Source of the DNA: Macrotrachela quadricornifera
Lineage: Eukaryota > Rotifera > Eurotatoria > Philodinida > Philodinidae
Reading direction: 5' to 3'
NCBI GenBank assembly: GCA_022393335.1
Contig: JAJEKB010020913.1
Span: forward strand, 555,144-619,143
Length of the DNA: 64,000 nt
The notes beneath the pieces are model-generated. The model was not told the DNA's origin. It did no database searches and worked only from the letters and a program-made list of their open reading frames with translations. The position numbers and the translations under genes are program-made. Of the stretch, positions 12,049-24,448 are shown piece by piece; the first letter of the stretch is position 1, and each line of letters begins with the position of its first letter.

Positions 12049-12730
12049 TTGTATTTTCCGCTTTTATATATTAATATATGGAAGAATTTTCTTTTGCTCT
12101 ATCATTTATAATACTCAACTTATTATTGTTAAGGGTAAAAGAGTATATTCTTGTTTCCTTGATAAATAACCCTATGATAGAAAAGAAAATGATTGGGACA
12201 GAATTATATTTAGTTTATATTACTATCTGCAAATGATGACACTTATCATATGATGTATTTTCATACGAAAAAAAAACAACTGTTGACAATAATCTATTAA
12301 CAGATGTTTTTTTGTTTTATCATTATTATATGATTATTGAAATTTGAAAAAAAAAGATTTTCTCAAATAATCATGACTAAATAATAATATTCTTGCTCTA
12401 ATTAATCCAAATTTTTCATAGAAATAAATGCAAAATATTTCACTGAAAAAAATCGAAAAAAAACGCATTGAAACACATAGAGACATATTCAGCTATTTGT
12501 GATAATTCTAGATGATGTTTTTTTTTTATCCATAATTAACAATTGGGCTGCCTCATCTACCTTCTATTATAGAAAAGATAAGAGATTTTAATATTATTTT
12601 ACCATTATTTTCACATAATAGACTCTCAGATTTGATTCCATTATCATTTAAAAATGTATTTTAAAATGCACAAACCATTGATCTATATTACATTTCTTTT
12701 TGAATTGAGTCAATCAATGCTTATTGAGTC
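12049..12730. other. intergenic, A+T-rich
   Basis: No coding signal or repeat was recognised before the TIR element. Confidence 0.5.
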
Positions 12731-12732
12731 TA

Positions 12733-14567
12733 CCCAGGTCTATATTGACGGTCCGTAAACGACGGTAAACCGATACCAAACGGCATCTTTACGGTGTCCA
12801 GATACTTTTCGCTTACGAGTATCGGTTAATCACATATATACGGATACATTGCAGGCCGTTTTACGGGCCGTTTAGCATACACCATTTACTATACCGTAAC
12901 GAAACATCGTGTAAGTGGCGGTTTTAGCCGTTTTTTAATGTATCTTATAATAAGATGCTAAAGTAAATCTTACAAGATTCTTAGTATAAGATTTAAATAA
13001 AATTTAATGATCAGAATCTTGCAAAGTCATACCTAACCATGCGCAACTAAAGTTTTTCTTCGTCAACATAACTCAATAAAGATAAACAGGCATATAGACA
13101 TGAACTTAGTTTGCTATCTTACTTTTCGTATAGATAATTTCACATCATTGTCGATTGCAGTAAACAATTTATATGTATAATTTTTATTATCTTTAGATTC
13201 AGATATTTCAAAGTTATCGTGAACAAGCAAAATATCAAGTTTACGCGTTAAATTCTTTTTTTTTATTTAGATATTTCATCAATATCATCAAATAGACAAG
13301 TGTAAATTTTCTAGACAAAATTCTTATTTTTGTTTATTTAGATATTTGAATTCCATCGTCAAATAGGTAAATATTAATTTATAAATAAAATTCTCCTCTT
13401 TGTTTTTCAAATATTTAGGCAATATTATCGACAAAATAAACATAAATTTTATGTATTAAATTTTTATTTTTATTTATTTACATAACGCAATAAAACCATC
13501 GAATAGGCAAGTATGAATTTTATAAAGAGATTACATTTTTTTATTTCGATAGTTTCATTTTTATCGTCGAGAGACAAATATGAAATTTATATATTAAAAT
13601 TGTTTTATTTCAAGATTCCAATTATGTCGTCGATATGGACAAATTAAAATTTTATCTATAAAATTCTTTTTTTTATATATAGATATTAAAATAATATTAT
13701 TGAAAATGTATGAATTATATATATAAACTTTCTATACTTGTTTTTCATTTAGACATTTCAATCAAAGTTGGGAATGAACACTTACGATTTTTATATATAC
13801 AGTTCTTATTTTTTATTTGGATATATCAATAATACCATAGTGTGGTAAGTCTGAATATTTTAATTAGATTTTTATTTTTTTTTTATTTAGATATTATTAT
13901 AATATTCTCAAATAGATAAATAGAACTTTATATACGAAGTTTGTTTTCTTTTTAGATATTTTAGTTTTACCGTCGAATAGGCAACTATAAGTTTAACATA
14001 TAAAATCTTTTTTTTACTTTTATTTAGATATTTTAATAATATCGTGGTATATGTAAGTATAAATTTTCTACATTAAATTTTTATTGTTTTTATTTAGATA
14101 TCATTTTTCCAACATCGTCATAATGGTAAGTATGAATCAGGTTCACAGGTGTGGTGGTGTGTGATAAAAAATGATGGAAAATCAAAGAAAATTATGAAGA
14201 ACGGTTGATTAGGAAAGGGAAATATCACAGATTAGAACAGAGCGCTGAGATCGATGAAAAACTATATTTAAAGTTCCAATAAAATCTTGCATGAATAATA
14301 GAAGATCTGGCACAATTTCATAGTATGATCATACTAGAATCCTATCTTAAAATTCGAATTTTATCCGTAAACGGAGAGAAAACGACCAAATACGGTGCGT
14401 TTACCATACGGATACAATACGGTGCGTATTTCTGTGTCAGGAAATACGGGTTCGAACGGACCGAAAATGGCTCGAATCGATCCGGTATACTACCGTAAAG
14501 ATCCCGTTTTGATCACTTTTACGGTTCGTTTTCGGTTCGCAAACGATACCGTTTTGATAGACCTGGG
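12733..14567. mobile_element. TA-flanked TIR element with internal ~69 bp tandem repeats
   Basis: The ends are CCCAGGTCTAT (12733) and ATAGACCTGGG (14567), each bordered by TA, consistent with a Tc1/mariner-type TA target duplication. The inverted match continues imperfectly for about 70 bp (shared ATCTTTACGG). Both sub-terminal regions (12740-12960 and 14350-14560) are unusually rich in CGG/CCG and packed with ACGGT/ACCGT-like motifs in an A+T-rich neighbourhood. The middle holds a diverged tandem array. No transposase reading frame is present, so this is a non-autonomous element; the 14395-14604 frame is a product of the repeats. Confidence 0.75.
13185..14125. repeat. diverged minisatellite, about 14 units of ~69 bp
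   Basis: Units share TTTATTTAGATATTTCAAT, then an ATCGTCGAATAGGCAAGTA-like block and a T-rich tail. Recognisable unit starts fall near 13195, 13268, 13337, 13407, 13480, 13545, 13605, 13678, 13750, 13817, 13888, 13955, 14025 and 14093. The array lies wholly inside the TIR element. Confidence 0.75.
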
Positions 14568-16951
14568 TATGCATTATCTATGTGAATTTGTTATCATTAT
14601 TTAATTCTATTTTTGAATATTTGTTTTTCACTTATATCATGCTTGTCGTTTTATTTAGAAAATTATTAGTATTATTATCTGGTAAACCACTCCGCCTCTT
14701 TTTCCTTTTTTTTTGGAAAACTAGGTTTTCAAAGGTTAATATTTTATAGTGTTGATCAGTTTGGGTAAATCAATATGCTTCAAACTAATGCTATCAATAA
14801 CAAAGTTCAAAATTATTCTTCAGGACGTCTCATCAGAGTCAAATGCGCACTAATTCTTCTCGCAAGCATTATTTATTAAATTTTTTGGCATCGAATTTAT
14901 TAGTCCAGCTAAAACAAGTATTGATTGAGGTTGAAGTTTTGAAATATGAAAATAAGTTTCGATAGACTTATTCACATACATGCATAACACTTTAACATTT
15001 GGGTGTTTGACCTCACTAAAATAGTTTTTTCTAACAGTTGCGCATAAAGCTTGAGTGGAGCACCAAGTCACCTTCCGGTATGAACTTTAATATGGTTTCC
15101 AATAATTCGAACTCAAGAACTTCGGCTCCGGAATGAATAATTTATTGTTAAAGTGGCCCTATTTGTTCGAATGAGGACATAGTTTCTACAACATAACTAG
15201 TTAGCATAACCAATAAAACCTGACTTTAACTTTTTAACCGTCGCTCACGTATATATACGTCATGATCTGTATTAGTATACAAAACTGACACAGTCAATTG
15301 TGAGACTTGTTTCCTAGATTCGTTTACATATAAATAAGAATCAGGCAGCTGAACCTTGATACTGTCATATCATAATGGTATGCTGTATAGATCCATGGAA
15401 CTGGATCGAAAATAAGTAGCTAGATAATTTTCGGTAGAACTTGTTTCTCTTTTATGTCAGCGATTAAAGGGTTAACCACTAAAACTTCCAAGATTTGGTG
15501 AGATGCAAACAGTTTCGCCAAATGTCAGTACATACTCGCCGATAGTTTTTTGCATTATTGGTCACTTCGAAGATGATCTTATGATGATATTTCATAACGT
15601 TCAATAGAAACTTGTCGCGTCATATAACTTTAAAAACGTAAGATTTTCTCACTTTCAGTAGAATTTCATGAAAAAATTGTCAAAACTAAATCACAGTATA
15701 TCTAAGTGTTAAAACATTTTCAAATACAATTTTTTTATAACACCCAATAAGAATTGAATTCCGAATTATTTCAACTCTGCGGACTAGGTCACAAATGGTG
15801 TTTTTAAATCTTCAGGGAGAATTTCTGTCTATGGTTGAAATTCAGATCATAGATTTGCGAAAGAAACTTGAACCTTTTTATGAACTGAATGTATCATATT
15901 TTCTTGTCTTATAAGTAGTTACTATCTATTGTGTCTTTTTCCGTTCGTCAGATCTTTCTATTTTCGTAGCATTATGAACTAAACAGATTGCGGATATCGG
16001 GTGATGTTTTAAATTCTAATTCTTTATCTATCAACATTCAGATAAAGTGATATCACAGTTAATTACCTTTGAGACAGATCGTGCTTTTGTTTCTGTTTTC
16101 TTTTTGTAGTTCTCTTTTTTCTGAGTTCGATACTAAACCTATGATCGTAAACGCGAGCAGCTAATAATAGTTTTCATTTTTCAACTTTTTTAAAGCTGTA
16201 TTAAATCTAGTCTGAAAGCGCTCTGATTTCTTGATACTTGAAAGCTCATCATAGCCTTTTTTTGCATTTAAAAGCCAAAAAAATTCGTCTCTTTTTATTC
16301 CTCTTTTCTCCGGAAATAAAATTCCTCCTTTTTCTTCTTTTTCTACAAACTATCAGTGGGATACTAGGTATACGACAGTCATATGTGGGAATCGTATAAA
16401 ATCCTTGTATATCTCTGTTTGTCTCCGTAAATAGTCGCATATCAGCGTGCATATTCAATCTGGGCGATTATAATTAATTAATGAGGACAATTAATTAATC
16501 ATCCTAATTAATGTTGAGTCTGGCGATCACGGCCTGTGAAAAGGAAGAAGAGTGGAATGAAATTTCTTCCTTAAATATTTCAACATTCTTTCAAATTGTA
16601 TTTCACAAAAAAATCAAGTCTCTGTAACGTTTCTTTCTGGTAATATATTCGAAACAAAATTAACGCTAAACTTTTTCATCAAACGTTATTTCATAGAATA
16701 TTATTTATCTATAATATATTTACTCATTGATTGAATAATAACTAAAAAGAAAAAAGCACTCTTATATGACGAAATGAAAGGCACATGTTTTTATAATGTG
16801 ACTTTACTTTTATTTTGTACTTTACACATGACATTATCTAATCATTGAAGATTGCTTTCTTTACTTTCTTTATCATGGTTATGTAAGTAAATAGTACTTA
16901 AAGTATATATATATAAAGACAAAAAGTTATTACCCGATTAAATAAAGGAAA
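14568..16951. other. intergenic
   Basis: No gene recognised. The minus-strand frames at 14850-15071 and 16249-16458 lack family features. Palindromic AATTAATTAAT clusters occur at about 16470-16515. A TATA-like run (TATATATATAAAG) at about 16903-16918 lies 35-50 bases before the next start codon and is a plausible core promoter. Confidence 0.45.
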
Positions 16952-19900
16952 ATGTCTGAATTATCAAATGATATTTGGTCAAAATCATTAAATACTATAA
17001 TTAATTCTGTGAAAGATTCATCTATTAGAGGAGGAATTTTAGCGGGATTATGTTTATCAGCTGGAATTATTACAATTATTTATAAAAACAAAAATAAAAT
17101 AAAAAAAACTGAAATTATAAAAGGTCTTGATGATTATTCATATCGAGATCTTTTTCATTTTTTTATTAATCAAGAATATCATATCGATAAATTACATCTT
17201 GCTAAAGGTATGTATTTAAAAGAAAAAAAGAAATTATTCATTTATTTATCATTATTATTATTATTTAGAATTTAGTGAACGAATGCATTTTGAAGCTAGT
17301 CAATATATGATGGTTGATCATGATGATAATGATGATTTTCCAGATCATTTTACTTATATTGAATATTCAAGCGAAAAAGTTAAAGAAAGATTAGATTATA
17401 TTCTTCAAAGATTATTAAAAGAAAAATATCTTGATTGTTTGTTTTTATTTTTTATTTTATTTTTATTTAAAATAAAATTTAATTTTTTTTAAAGGGTGTG
17501 ATCAAGGTGAACCAGTATCATCTGATTCTCATTATTGGTGGGCAGAAACAAAACTTCATTTTATAACTTATTTAATACAACGAGAACCATATCATTTAAC
17601 AGATGGTGTTTGGTTACGTGGTGTTGCCCAAGGACCAATGTCATCAATTCAATCAAAATTATTTTCAATTTATATTGATGAATTAGGAAATGGAGATCCT
17701 TTACAAAATCATCCAAATGTTTATTTAGATGTTTTACATAGTCTTGGTCTTCATGTTCCACCAGTTACTTCAAGACAATTTGTTGATCAACAATCAATTC
17801 TTGATATTAGTTTTAAAAATCCTCTTTTAACATTAACAACATCACTTTTTCCAAAAACATTCGAACCAGAAATTCTTGGCTATACACTTGTAAGTTTTTT
17901 CATGATTTTATTTAAAAAAAAATCATTTATCCATTTATTAAATATTTATTGATTTGTTTAATTCTTTTTATCTGTAATAAGAAAAGTTAACAAAACGAAA
18001 GTATATCACATATTCTATATGAAAACAGTAGTTTTCTTGTTCCGTCGAATTCTTCTCGAGACTTTATTTCTATGCAAAAATCTGCACAATCGAGTTTTGT
18101 ATTATTTGTCATAGTATCATAAAGTCGTCTCTAACAATATGAACCTGTATCTAGACCTTACTTTTCATTCCTTGTCATTATCTGAAGAACTTCTCTATCT
18201 GCCACAGTTTGTGATTAATTAATATATTGATCACAACCTGTAGATGGAAGGAGAGGGTATTTTTTTACTTCTATACACTTCAACACATTCTTTTAGATCG
18301 TATTTTACAAAAATAAGTTTTAGCTTGATCGAACATAGTATCTCAAAGAAAGGAAATGAAAAGTAGAATGATTTTGACCTACATATGTCCTAAAAGATTA
18401 CATCTGAGAACTTCCCATTTCTGACAATTATTGATCCAATCATTAAGATTTGTCAACTCTGAAAGTTTCAAAATTTTTTGATGAATCGTTCTCTAGAAAG
18501 CCTAAAAACTGAGAATGTCCTTAAACCGATAAATATGACACAATTTTTTACTTACCCGTCGTATCTATAACGCATCGCCTATCTATAAACCTATAGAGAA
18601 GGCAATAATAAATATAAATATAATTGAAAATGAATATATTTAATAAAATTTAGTGGCTTGAAACAACATCAATTGTTGAACATGCGGCTTTACGAAAAAT
18701 TCTTCAACGATATAATATAAATCCAAAATTTTCTCTACTTCATACAGCAATTGATAATAGTTTAAATGGACATGGAAGATATGCTCGTGATGCTGTTGAA
18801 TTATATCTTGATCATATTCTACAAACACAGGGTGAAAAAAGTGTTGAACAACATTGGAAAAGAATTTGGACTGGGTAAATTTAATTTGTCTTTTTTTGTT
18901 TTGTTTATATAATTAATAATTGAAAATATAATTAAGATATGTTGCTTATGGTACAACTGGAAATATAAATAATGATCTTAAAAAATTATATGAAAAACAA
19001 AAAGATTTAACGCCACGAGATGAATTTATTGAATTAATAAAAAGAAAAAGTCCATTGGCAAAAAAAATGCATGGATCACGACGTATTGGTCCTCATAATA
19101 ATTTATTAAATGAAATGTTTGCATCAGACAATCCTGAAATACTTTGTGATGAACTTGCAAATTCAGATATGATTTGCAAAGGTGATCCTACAAAAAGTAA
19201 ACTTATTAATCATGCTGTTACATTTCAAGGACCTATGTATCAGGTATCGATCTTTTTTTCTCAATTTTACAAAATTTTATATTTTCATTTAAATAATCAG
19301 TCGGGATACCGACAGAAAACGTTTAGTATAATGGACTGATCATATTATAGAGACAGTTTCAAATTTGACTATGTCTGACTGTATTACAAAATAAATCTAG
19401 CTAGGAATGTATCGAATTCATTCACTCCTATATTGTTCTATTTGTAAGCACTGGAATTTTGACCAAATTCATACAGTTTTTTAATATCCTCAAAAGATAA
19501 GCTATCGCTACAGTTACTGTGATAGTGCCCCAATGGATATCTCTGTAATATTAGAAATAGTTAGAGAAAAATCAATTAAGATAATTGTTTTAAGTACTTT
19601 TTATTATATTTATTTAATAGGTTTTTACTATTTTAATACTTTACATATCTCTAATTACATTAAGTTCAAATGTCACCTAGAGATTTTTTTTTAGATACGT
19701 TTGAAAACATTTTGAGTAAAGTATATAATATATTGACAAGGTTGGACTGAAGTTGTATAAACATAGATGTAGATCGGGTTGTTGAACAGTTGATAACCCA
19801 TGTCTTCCTTCGCAGTCAAAACGCGATGCAGTTATGCCATAACTACGATCACATTGTGACTTGTAATTGCAAAAAAAATGATGGCATAATTATGTGTGAC

Positions 19901-21694
19901 TGTGACAAATTCCTTTAAGAATGATTACACGGAAATAGATATAAACGTATTTCCTCAATAGATGAAATCTTCTTAGTAGTCAAAAAACTACTGGTAAATT
20001 CCATTTCTCGTCAACAATTTTATGATACTCAACACTGCTGCTTCTCTAGAAATAAATGAAATTGAAAACTATAATGAGTTCTAAAATAATCGAATTATCC
20101 ATTGTTAGTTTTAAAGCCTAATATATTATCTATTCAGTAGTAAAATCTTGAGCATACTATAATAAAACAAGACCAAATACTGAAATTCTTTTGGATCGTT
20201 GAATACCAAATCATTGATAAAACACTGTCATCGATTGTTTGATTAAAATCATTCTTTCTCTTTCGTTTTAACTTTTTATTATGATTATACATTCATAATC
20301 ATTAACATATTCATGTTTTTGTTTTAGAATATTTGATGTAGAATTAAAAGTAATTGAAATTTTTCTTTCAGTTTTCGACAGGACAAACCATGTTCAGTCT
20401 CTTTTATTAGATTTATTCTAATGTAAGATTATTTCTAAATGTCATATTTGTTTGACGAATATTTAACCATTTGAGTATGGGTTTATTTTTGTATATAGTG
20501 TACAGAAAGTCATTAAAGTTAGAAAAATTTAAATATCTAAAAGGTTGGGTGAGAACCTTAGTTAAGTACCAGTATGGATCTCAATAAGAAAATTTTTATT
20601 TTTTCACCAATTAGGAAAAAAACCTAATATACGTAACAAAGCTTGCACCAACCTCGTCCGTATGGATTTCAAGTGTGAACATCCCTCTATCTTTGGTTAA
20701 AAAATGAGCCCATTTTAACTACATTATATCGAAGCAAATATTTCGGTGAACTGAGCACTTTTTGTGACAGAATTCGAACTTTTAAATGAAAAAATGAAGA
20801 GTTTTGCGTAAGTTGATTTCTAAAATTTCAGTCATCTTAGCCGTTGTCACACTCAAAACTTTTCATAGTTCCATTTAAAAGATGAATTTCTATCAGAAAA
20901 TGATACTCAACTCATCGAATTCTTTCATTTACTATAATATAATTGGATTTGAATAAAAACATTTTTTATAGAATCGATATCAGCACGAACATGTTTGTCA
21001 GCCGGACTCAAAGGATTAAGAACCTAAATGATACTTTTGTATCTCTCTTTTTTTTGTTTTGAATTCTTTTCACTATAACAGATTGTTCTCAACGGAGTGA
21101 TGCTCAGTAATGGAAGTTTTACTGTATTTTTTTGGAATAAATTTATTTATTTCATTAAAATATAAATAGATATTTAATGCTGATGAATTATCAATAATAT
21201 GTCGATGGATATTTTCATTATCACCATCAACAATTAATGACATGTTATCACTTATTATTAAACGTAGAAAATTATGTGAACAACTTCAATCAAATATTCA
21301 ACTTCAATTACCTGATGGATCAAAAAAATTTTTAAAAGATTTATTTCAAGAAAAACCACAGGATTTATTATCTGCTTTTCGTGTTTCAAAATGGACAATT
21401 CCATTTGTAAGTTTTCTTGAATTTTTATTAAAAAATTTAAAAAAAAGAAATTATTTAAAATAGAATGGTGAGAAAATAAGTGAAAACAATGTTGAAACAA
21501 CTGAATTAATGAAATCAATGGATTTGAATGGTGTTCTTGAACATGTCTTTAATCGTAATAGTCAAGATAAAGAAATTATTCGAAGATGGTTACTTGATAG
21601 TTCACCTGTTCAAGATCAAACAATCGAACAATCAAAAACTGAACATGACCATATTAATATTCGATCTCACGAAGCTTTTCAATTTCAATTATAA
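16952..21694 (+). CDS. iron-containing redox enzyme, haem-oxygenase-like diiron oxidase (HDO) superfamily
   Basis: Seven exons keep one frame throughout: 16952-17207, 17269-17436, 17495-17889, 18654-18874, 18937-19243, 21170-21406 and 21464-21694, giving 604 residues. A hydrophobic segment at about 28-45 may be a membrane anchor. The core carries the marks of bacterial/fungal iron-containing redox enzymes (Haem_oxygenas_2-like): AETKLHFITYL...EPYHLTDGVWLRG, WLETTSIVEHAAL, and above all LLHTAIDNSLNGHGRYARDAVELYLD, where the His/Asp/His set and neighbouring Glu residues fit the family's metal site. Such proteins use a dinuclear iron centre and O2 for oxidations such as N-oxygenation or fatty-acid decarboxylation; the substrate here is unknown. 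The C-terminal region after about 450 is not recognised. Four introns are 58-62 bp; the other two are 764 and 1926 bp. Confidence 0.8.
17890..18653 (+). other. long intron 3 of the HDO gene
   Basis: GT at 17890 and AG at 18653, phase 0. No coding or repeat structure was recognised inside, apart from general A+T richness. Confidence 0.6.
19244..21169 (+). other. long intron 5 of the HDO gene
   Basis: GT at 19244, AG at 21169, phase 0, 1926 bp. No gene of its own was recognised on either strand. It contrasts with the ~60 bp introns of the same gene, so it may hold decayed insertions. Confidence 0.55.
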
Positions 21695-21856
21695 TTTTTT
21701 ATTTTTAATGTATCTTTTTGAATAAATAATTTATTTTCAAACTATCTTTATTTTATATTTTGACTCATTTTTCGCTTGTTAGATTTATATTTATTAAAAA
21801 AATAGCGGATCGGTCAGATTAAATACGCGTACTTTGCATTGTAATTTTCAGTCATT

Positions 21857-22095
21857 TCATAATGTTGTACCAGAAAAACACAATACATGGAAAGATGCGC
21901 TGTGAAAAGCTCTACAATTTATACAGAACAATTGGAAAAAGATGAAGAAAAAATAGTGTTTCTGCACATTCAAATTTATCTGTTTAAAGTTTTCGCCGTT
22001 TTTAAAGCAAAAAAGGCGATCCTATAGAAATGCTAGAGCTTTTCACGGCGCATCTTTTCATATATTTTGTTTTTCTGATACAATGTATTTAGGAA
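21857..22095. mobile_element. palindromic element, copy B (left)
   Basis: The left arm contains CAGAAAAACACAATACATGG followed by GATGCGCTGTGAAAAGCTCTA (21894-21914). The right arm mirrors it with TAGAGCTTTTCACGGCGCATC (22034-22054) and then ATTTTGTTTTTCTGATACAA. It has the same motif and layout as the elements at 4.9, 23.2 and 29 kb, and no coding capacity. Confidence 0.7.
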
Positions 22096-22389
22096 TAAAC
22101 TGACCTAGAACTGTAGATTGAGATTCAGACAGAACGATTTGGGTTCACGGTCGGTATCTATTCAGCAAACTTAGACTGGATCGACTATTTATATAATTTT
22201 TCGTGTTTTTCGAGAGCATATAATCGATTAGAGGTGTTATTTTATTTTTATCTTTCGTTATAATAAAGAATAATCAATGATTTTTGTATATTTTCCTTGC
22301 TTTAGGGTCTTAATCTTGAAACTACTAGGTGTTTGCATGTTTGTCCGCAGCACTGTTCGATTCACTGTCACAGTACAAAAGAAAAGCTT

Positions 22390-23150
22390 TAGGTTGTCAA
22401 GTGCTATATATCGTGGATACCATTAGATCGTCAACTGTTATATCATGGTGGTACTCTTAGGGCCTTAAATGCTATACATTGAGAGTATCCTACATTTTTA
22501 AGTGCTATGTTTTGAGGGTATCCTTAGATCCTCAAAAGCTATGTTATAGAGCACTCCAAGATGGCCAAGGCCTATCTGCTTCACTATAGTCTGGATCTTA
22601 ATCGAAAACATCACTGTGTGTTTATCTGCAAAGTGGTAGTTTGAATCTAGCGTGAAGTGACCTAGTAAGTTGTCTCAATTTATACGACTTGTTTCAACAA
22701 AATAAATAAATCATTGTTCTAACAACAATAGATATTAATTAAAAGTTATCTCGGAAATATTCTTCTCAATTAGAGAATCAATCGAAAATTTCATAAGTAA
22801 AAGATGATAGTATGGTAACACACTTCCTTTTTAATTAGTTATTTCTCTAAAATCACATGTTAGTTTTCTCAGTAAGTTCTTTCACAGAAAGTAGCGTAGA
22901 TCGTGGACTCAAAGTGTTACCCTACAGATCAACGTACGATGAATTTCTGGATTAAGATCATGATTGCAATTAAACAGATAGCTCTTGACGACTTTGGTGT
23001 ACCCTATAATGAAGCACTTGAGAATCCATCGATGTTCTCATGATACAGCTCGTGAGGATCTAGGGATACCTTTATACATAGTGCTTGAGGACGAAAAGGA
23101 TTTTGCCACTGTGCAGTATATGAGAATCTAAAGGTACCTCCGTATTAGCA
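22390..23150. repeat. inverted minisatellite cluster, ~36 bp unit
   Basis: At 22394-22560 about five diverged copies of a ~36 bp unit (AAGTGCTATGTTTTGAGGGTATCCTTAGATCC-like) run forward. At about 22975-23140 the same unit appears in reverse (GGATCTAGGGATAC...ATAGTGCTTGAGGA). The array sits between the two palindromic elements, so the whole 21857-23369 block folds back on itself. Confidence 0.55.
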
Positions 23151-23154
23151 TTGA

Positions 23155-23369
23155 TATGTCGTAGAAGAAAAACAAAATATACCACAAGAAGCAGCGTGAA
23201 AAGCTCTACAATTTACATAGAACAATGATAAAAACAGGAGACATAAAAAATCAAATTTGTCTTTCATCAAAAAAATGCATCTACAAAATAAGCGGTTGTT
23301 TATAAAATTGTAGAGCTTTTTACACTGTTTCTTGTGGGATATTTTGTTTTTCTAATACGACATAACAAA
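23155..23369. mobile_element. palindromic element, copy C (right)
   Basis: Inverted arms carry GAAAAACAAAATATACCACA and CAGCGTGAAAAGCTCTACAA (left, about 23167-23212) and the mirrored TTGTAGAGCTTTTTACACTG...TATTTTGTTTTTC (right, about 23308-23358). It also pairs with the outer end of copy B, making a composite of about 1.5 kb. Confidence 0.7.
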
Positions 23370-23822
23370 TGTGAATAGAGTGGCATGCAAAAACGGCACA
23401 TACGTTACAACCTAATGCTACCAGCTAATTTTCAACAAAATTGGTTCTTATGAAAACTTTATTATTATTATATTGATTGAATAGTGATCAAATAGCATAA
23501 AAGATAGAGCGAAAGATGCTCCATCTATTTGTGAGAAAAAAAAAATTTTTAAGCTTTCTATAAGAAAAAAAAGATACCTCTCTCACTACTTTTGGATAAC
23601 CCTAAGTACTTTATCTTTATTTTATAAAGTAAAGGTAAAGTAACACCCCTAACCTTCCCTCTCGAATGATTATACAATACAAGTAACGCGGCGCAATTGC
23701 CGTTGACCCTCTACTGAAAGGATGTGATCATGTCGGTCACCACGCCAAAGATAAAATAAAGATTTGTTTTAGTTCATTAATCGAATCACTTGATGACTTC
23801 TCAAAAAGTCTTTTACTGTGAC

Positions 23823-24020
23823 CAGAGGTGCAGAATCTGCCGTAAAAAAGAAAAATTTCCCCAAACGGGGAAATCTTTCGACGAATTTTTGGAGGTCTGG
23901 TAGTTCCGAAAAACTTCGTCAACTGCAATAACTTTTCAAAAAAACTTCTCAAAACGCAATACTTTTTCGAAAATTTCCCCGAACACGCGTTCCTGCACAC
24001 GAGCAGATTCTGCACCTCTG
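23823..24020. mobile_element. hAT-type MITE, 198 bp, with intact target-site duplication
   Basis: Perfect 18 bp terminal inverted repeats, CAGAGGTGCAGAATCTGC at 23823 and its reverse complement ending at 24020, are flanked by a perfect 8 bp direct repeat ACTGTGAC (23815-23822 and 24021-24028). An 8 bp duplication and CAG-starting termini are the signature of hAT elements. The interior (ATTTCCCC..CGGGGAAAT hairpin, Phe/Arg-rich artefact frames) has no transposase, so it must have been mobilised in trans. The exact duplication suggests a fairly recent insertion. Confidence 0.92.
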
Positions 24021-24060
24021 ACTGTGACTCATTTTACTTACGATAAGCCTCTCAAACAAA

Positions 24061-24448
24061 CGTCTAGTCGTTCGTCGACCTCCCTCCGGTCGGCCACTCA
24101 CGACTAGCCGTTCGGATGCATTGTCTATTTTCCTATTTTCTCATCAGTCAGATGAGCATTTTTGCACATATGAAAACTAAGTCATTCGTATTGGATGGAT
24201 TCGTAATCAAAGACTTCTCGAATTTACATAACATTGTGTGGATTTCAGTACAGACTTCAATCTCTTCTTTATTTTCAGGAAAGTGATAATCTGTCGAATT
24301 CGTTCTCAAAGGGGTATCAATTAAGTTCCTGCGAACAGTCATTCAAACTATTTCAGACTTTTCAATTCTATATAGTGAATCAACTTTTCATATTAACGTC
24401 TAGCCGTTCGTCGGCCACCCTCCGGTCGGCCACTCACGACTAGCCGTT
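24061..24448. repeat. pair of 52 bp direct repeats with palindromic ends
   Basis: A G+C-rich 52 bp block, beginning CGTCTAG(T/C)CGTTCGTCG and ending CACGACTAGCCGTT, occurs at 24061-24112 and again at 24397-24448 in the same orientation with few differences. Each copy can fold (CTAG.CG ... CGACTAG). The ~285 bp between them has no recognised gene. This could be a pair of solo ends or two copies of a small foldback element. Confidence 0.6.

Noticed and set aside
13185..14125. Possible CRISPR-like array of regularly spaced repeats
   Set aside because: The units are contiguous and diverged with no unique spacers, inside a eukaryotic TIR element; it is a minisatellite.
14440..14470. tRNA-like GGGTTCGAACGG box
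   Set aside because: No matching acceptor stem or A box nearby; the motif belongs to the ACGG-rich sub-terminal repeats.
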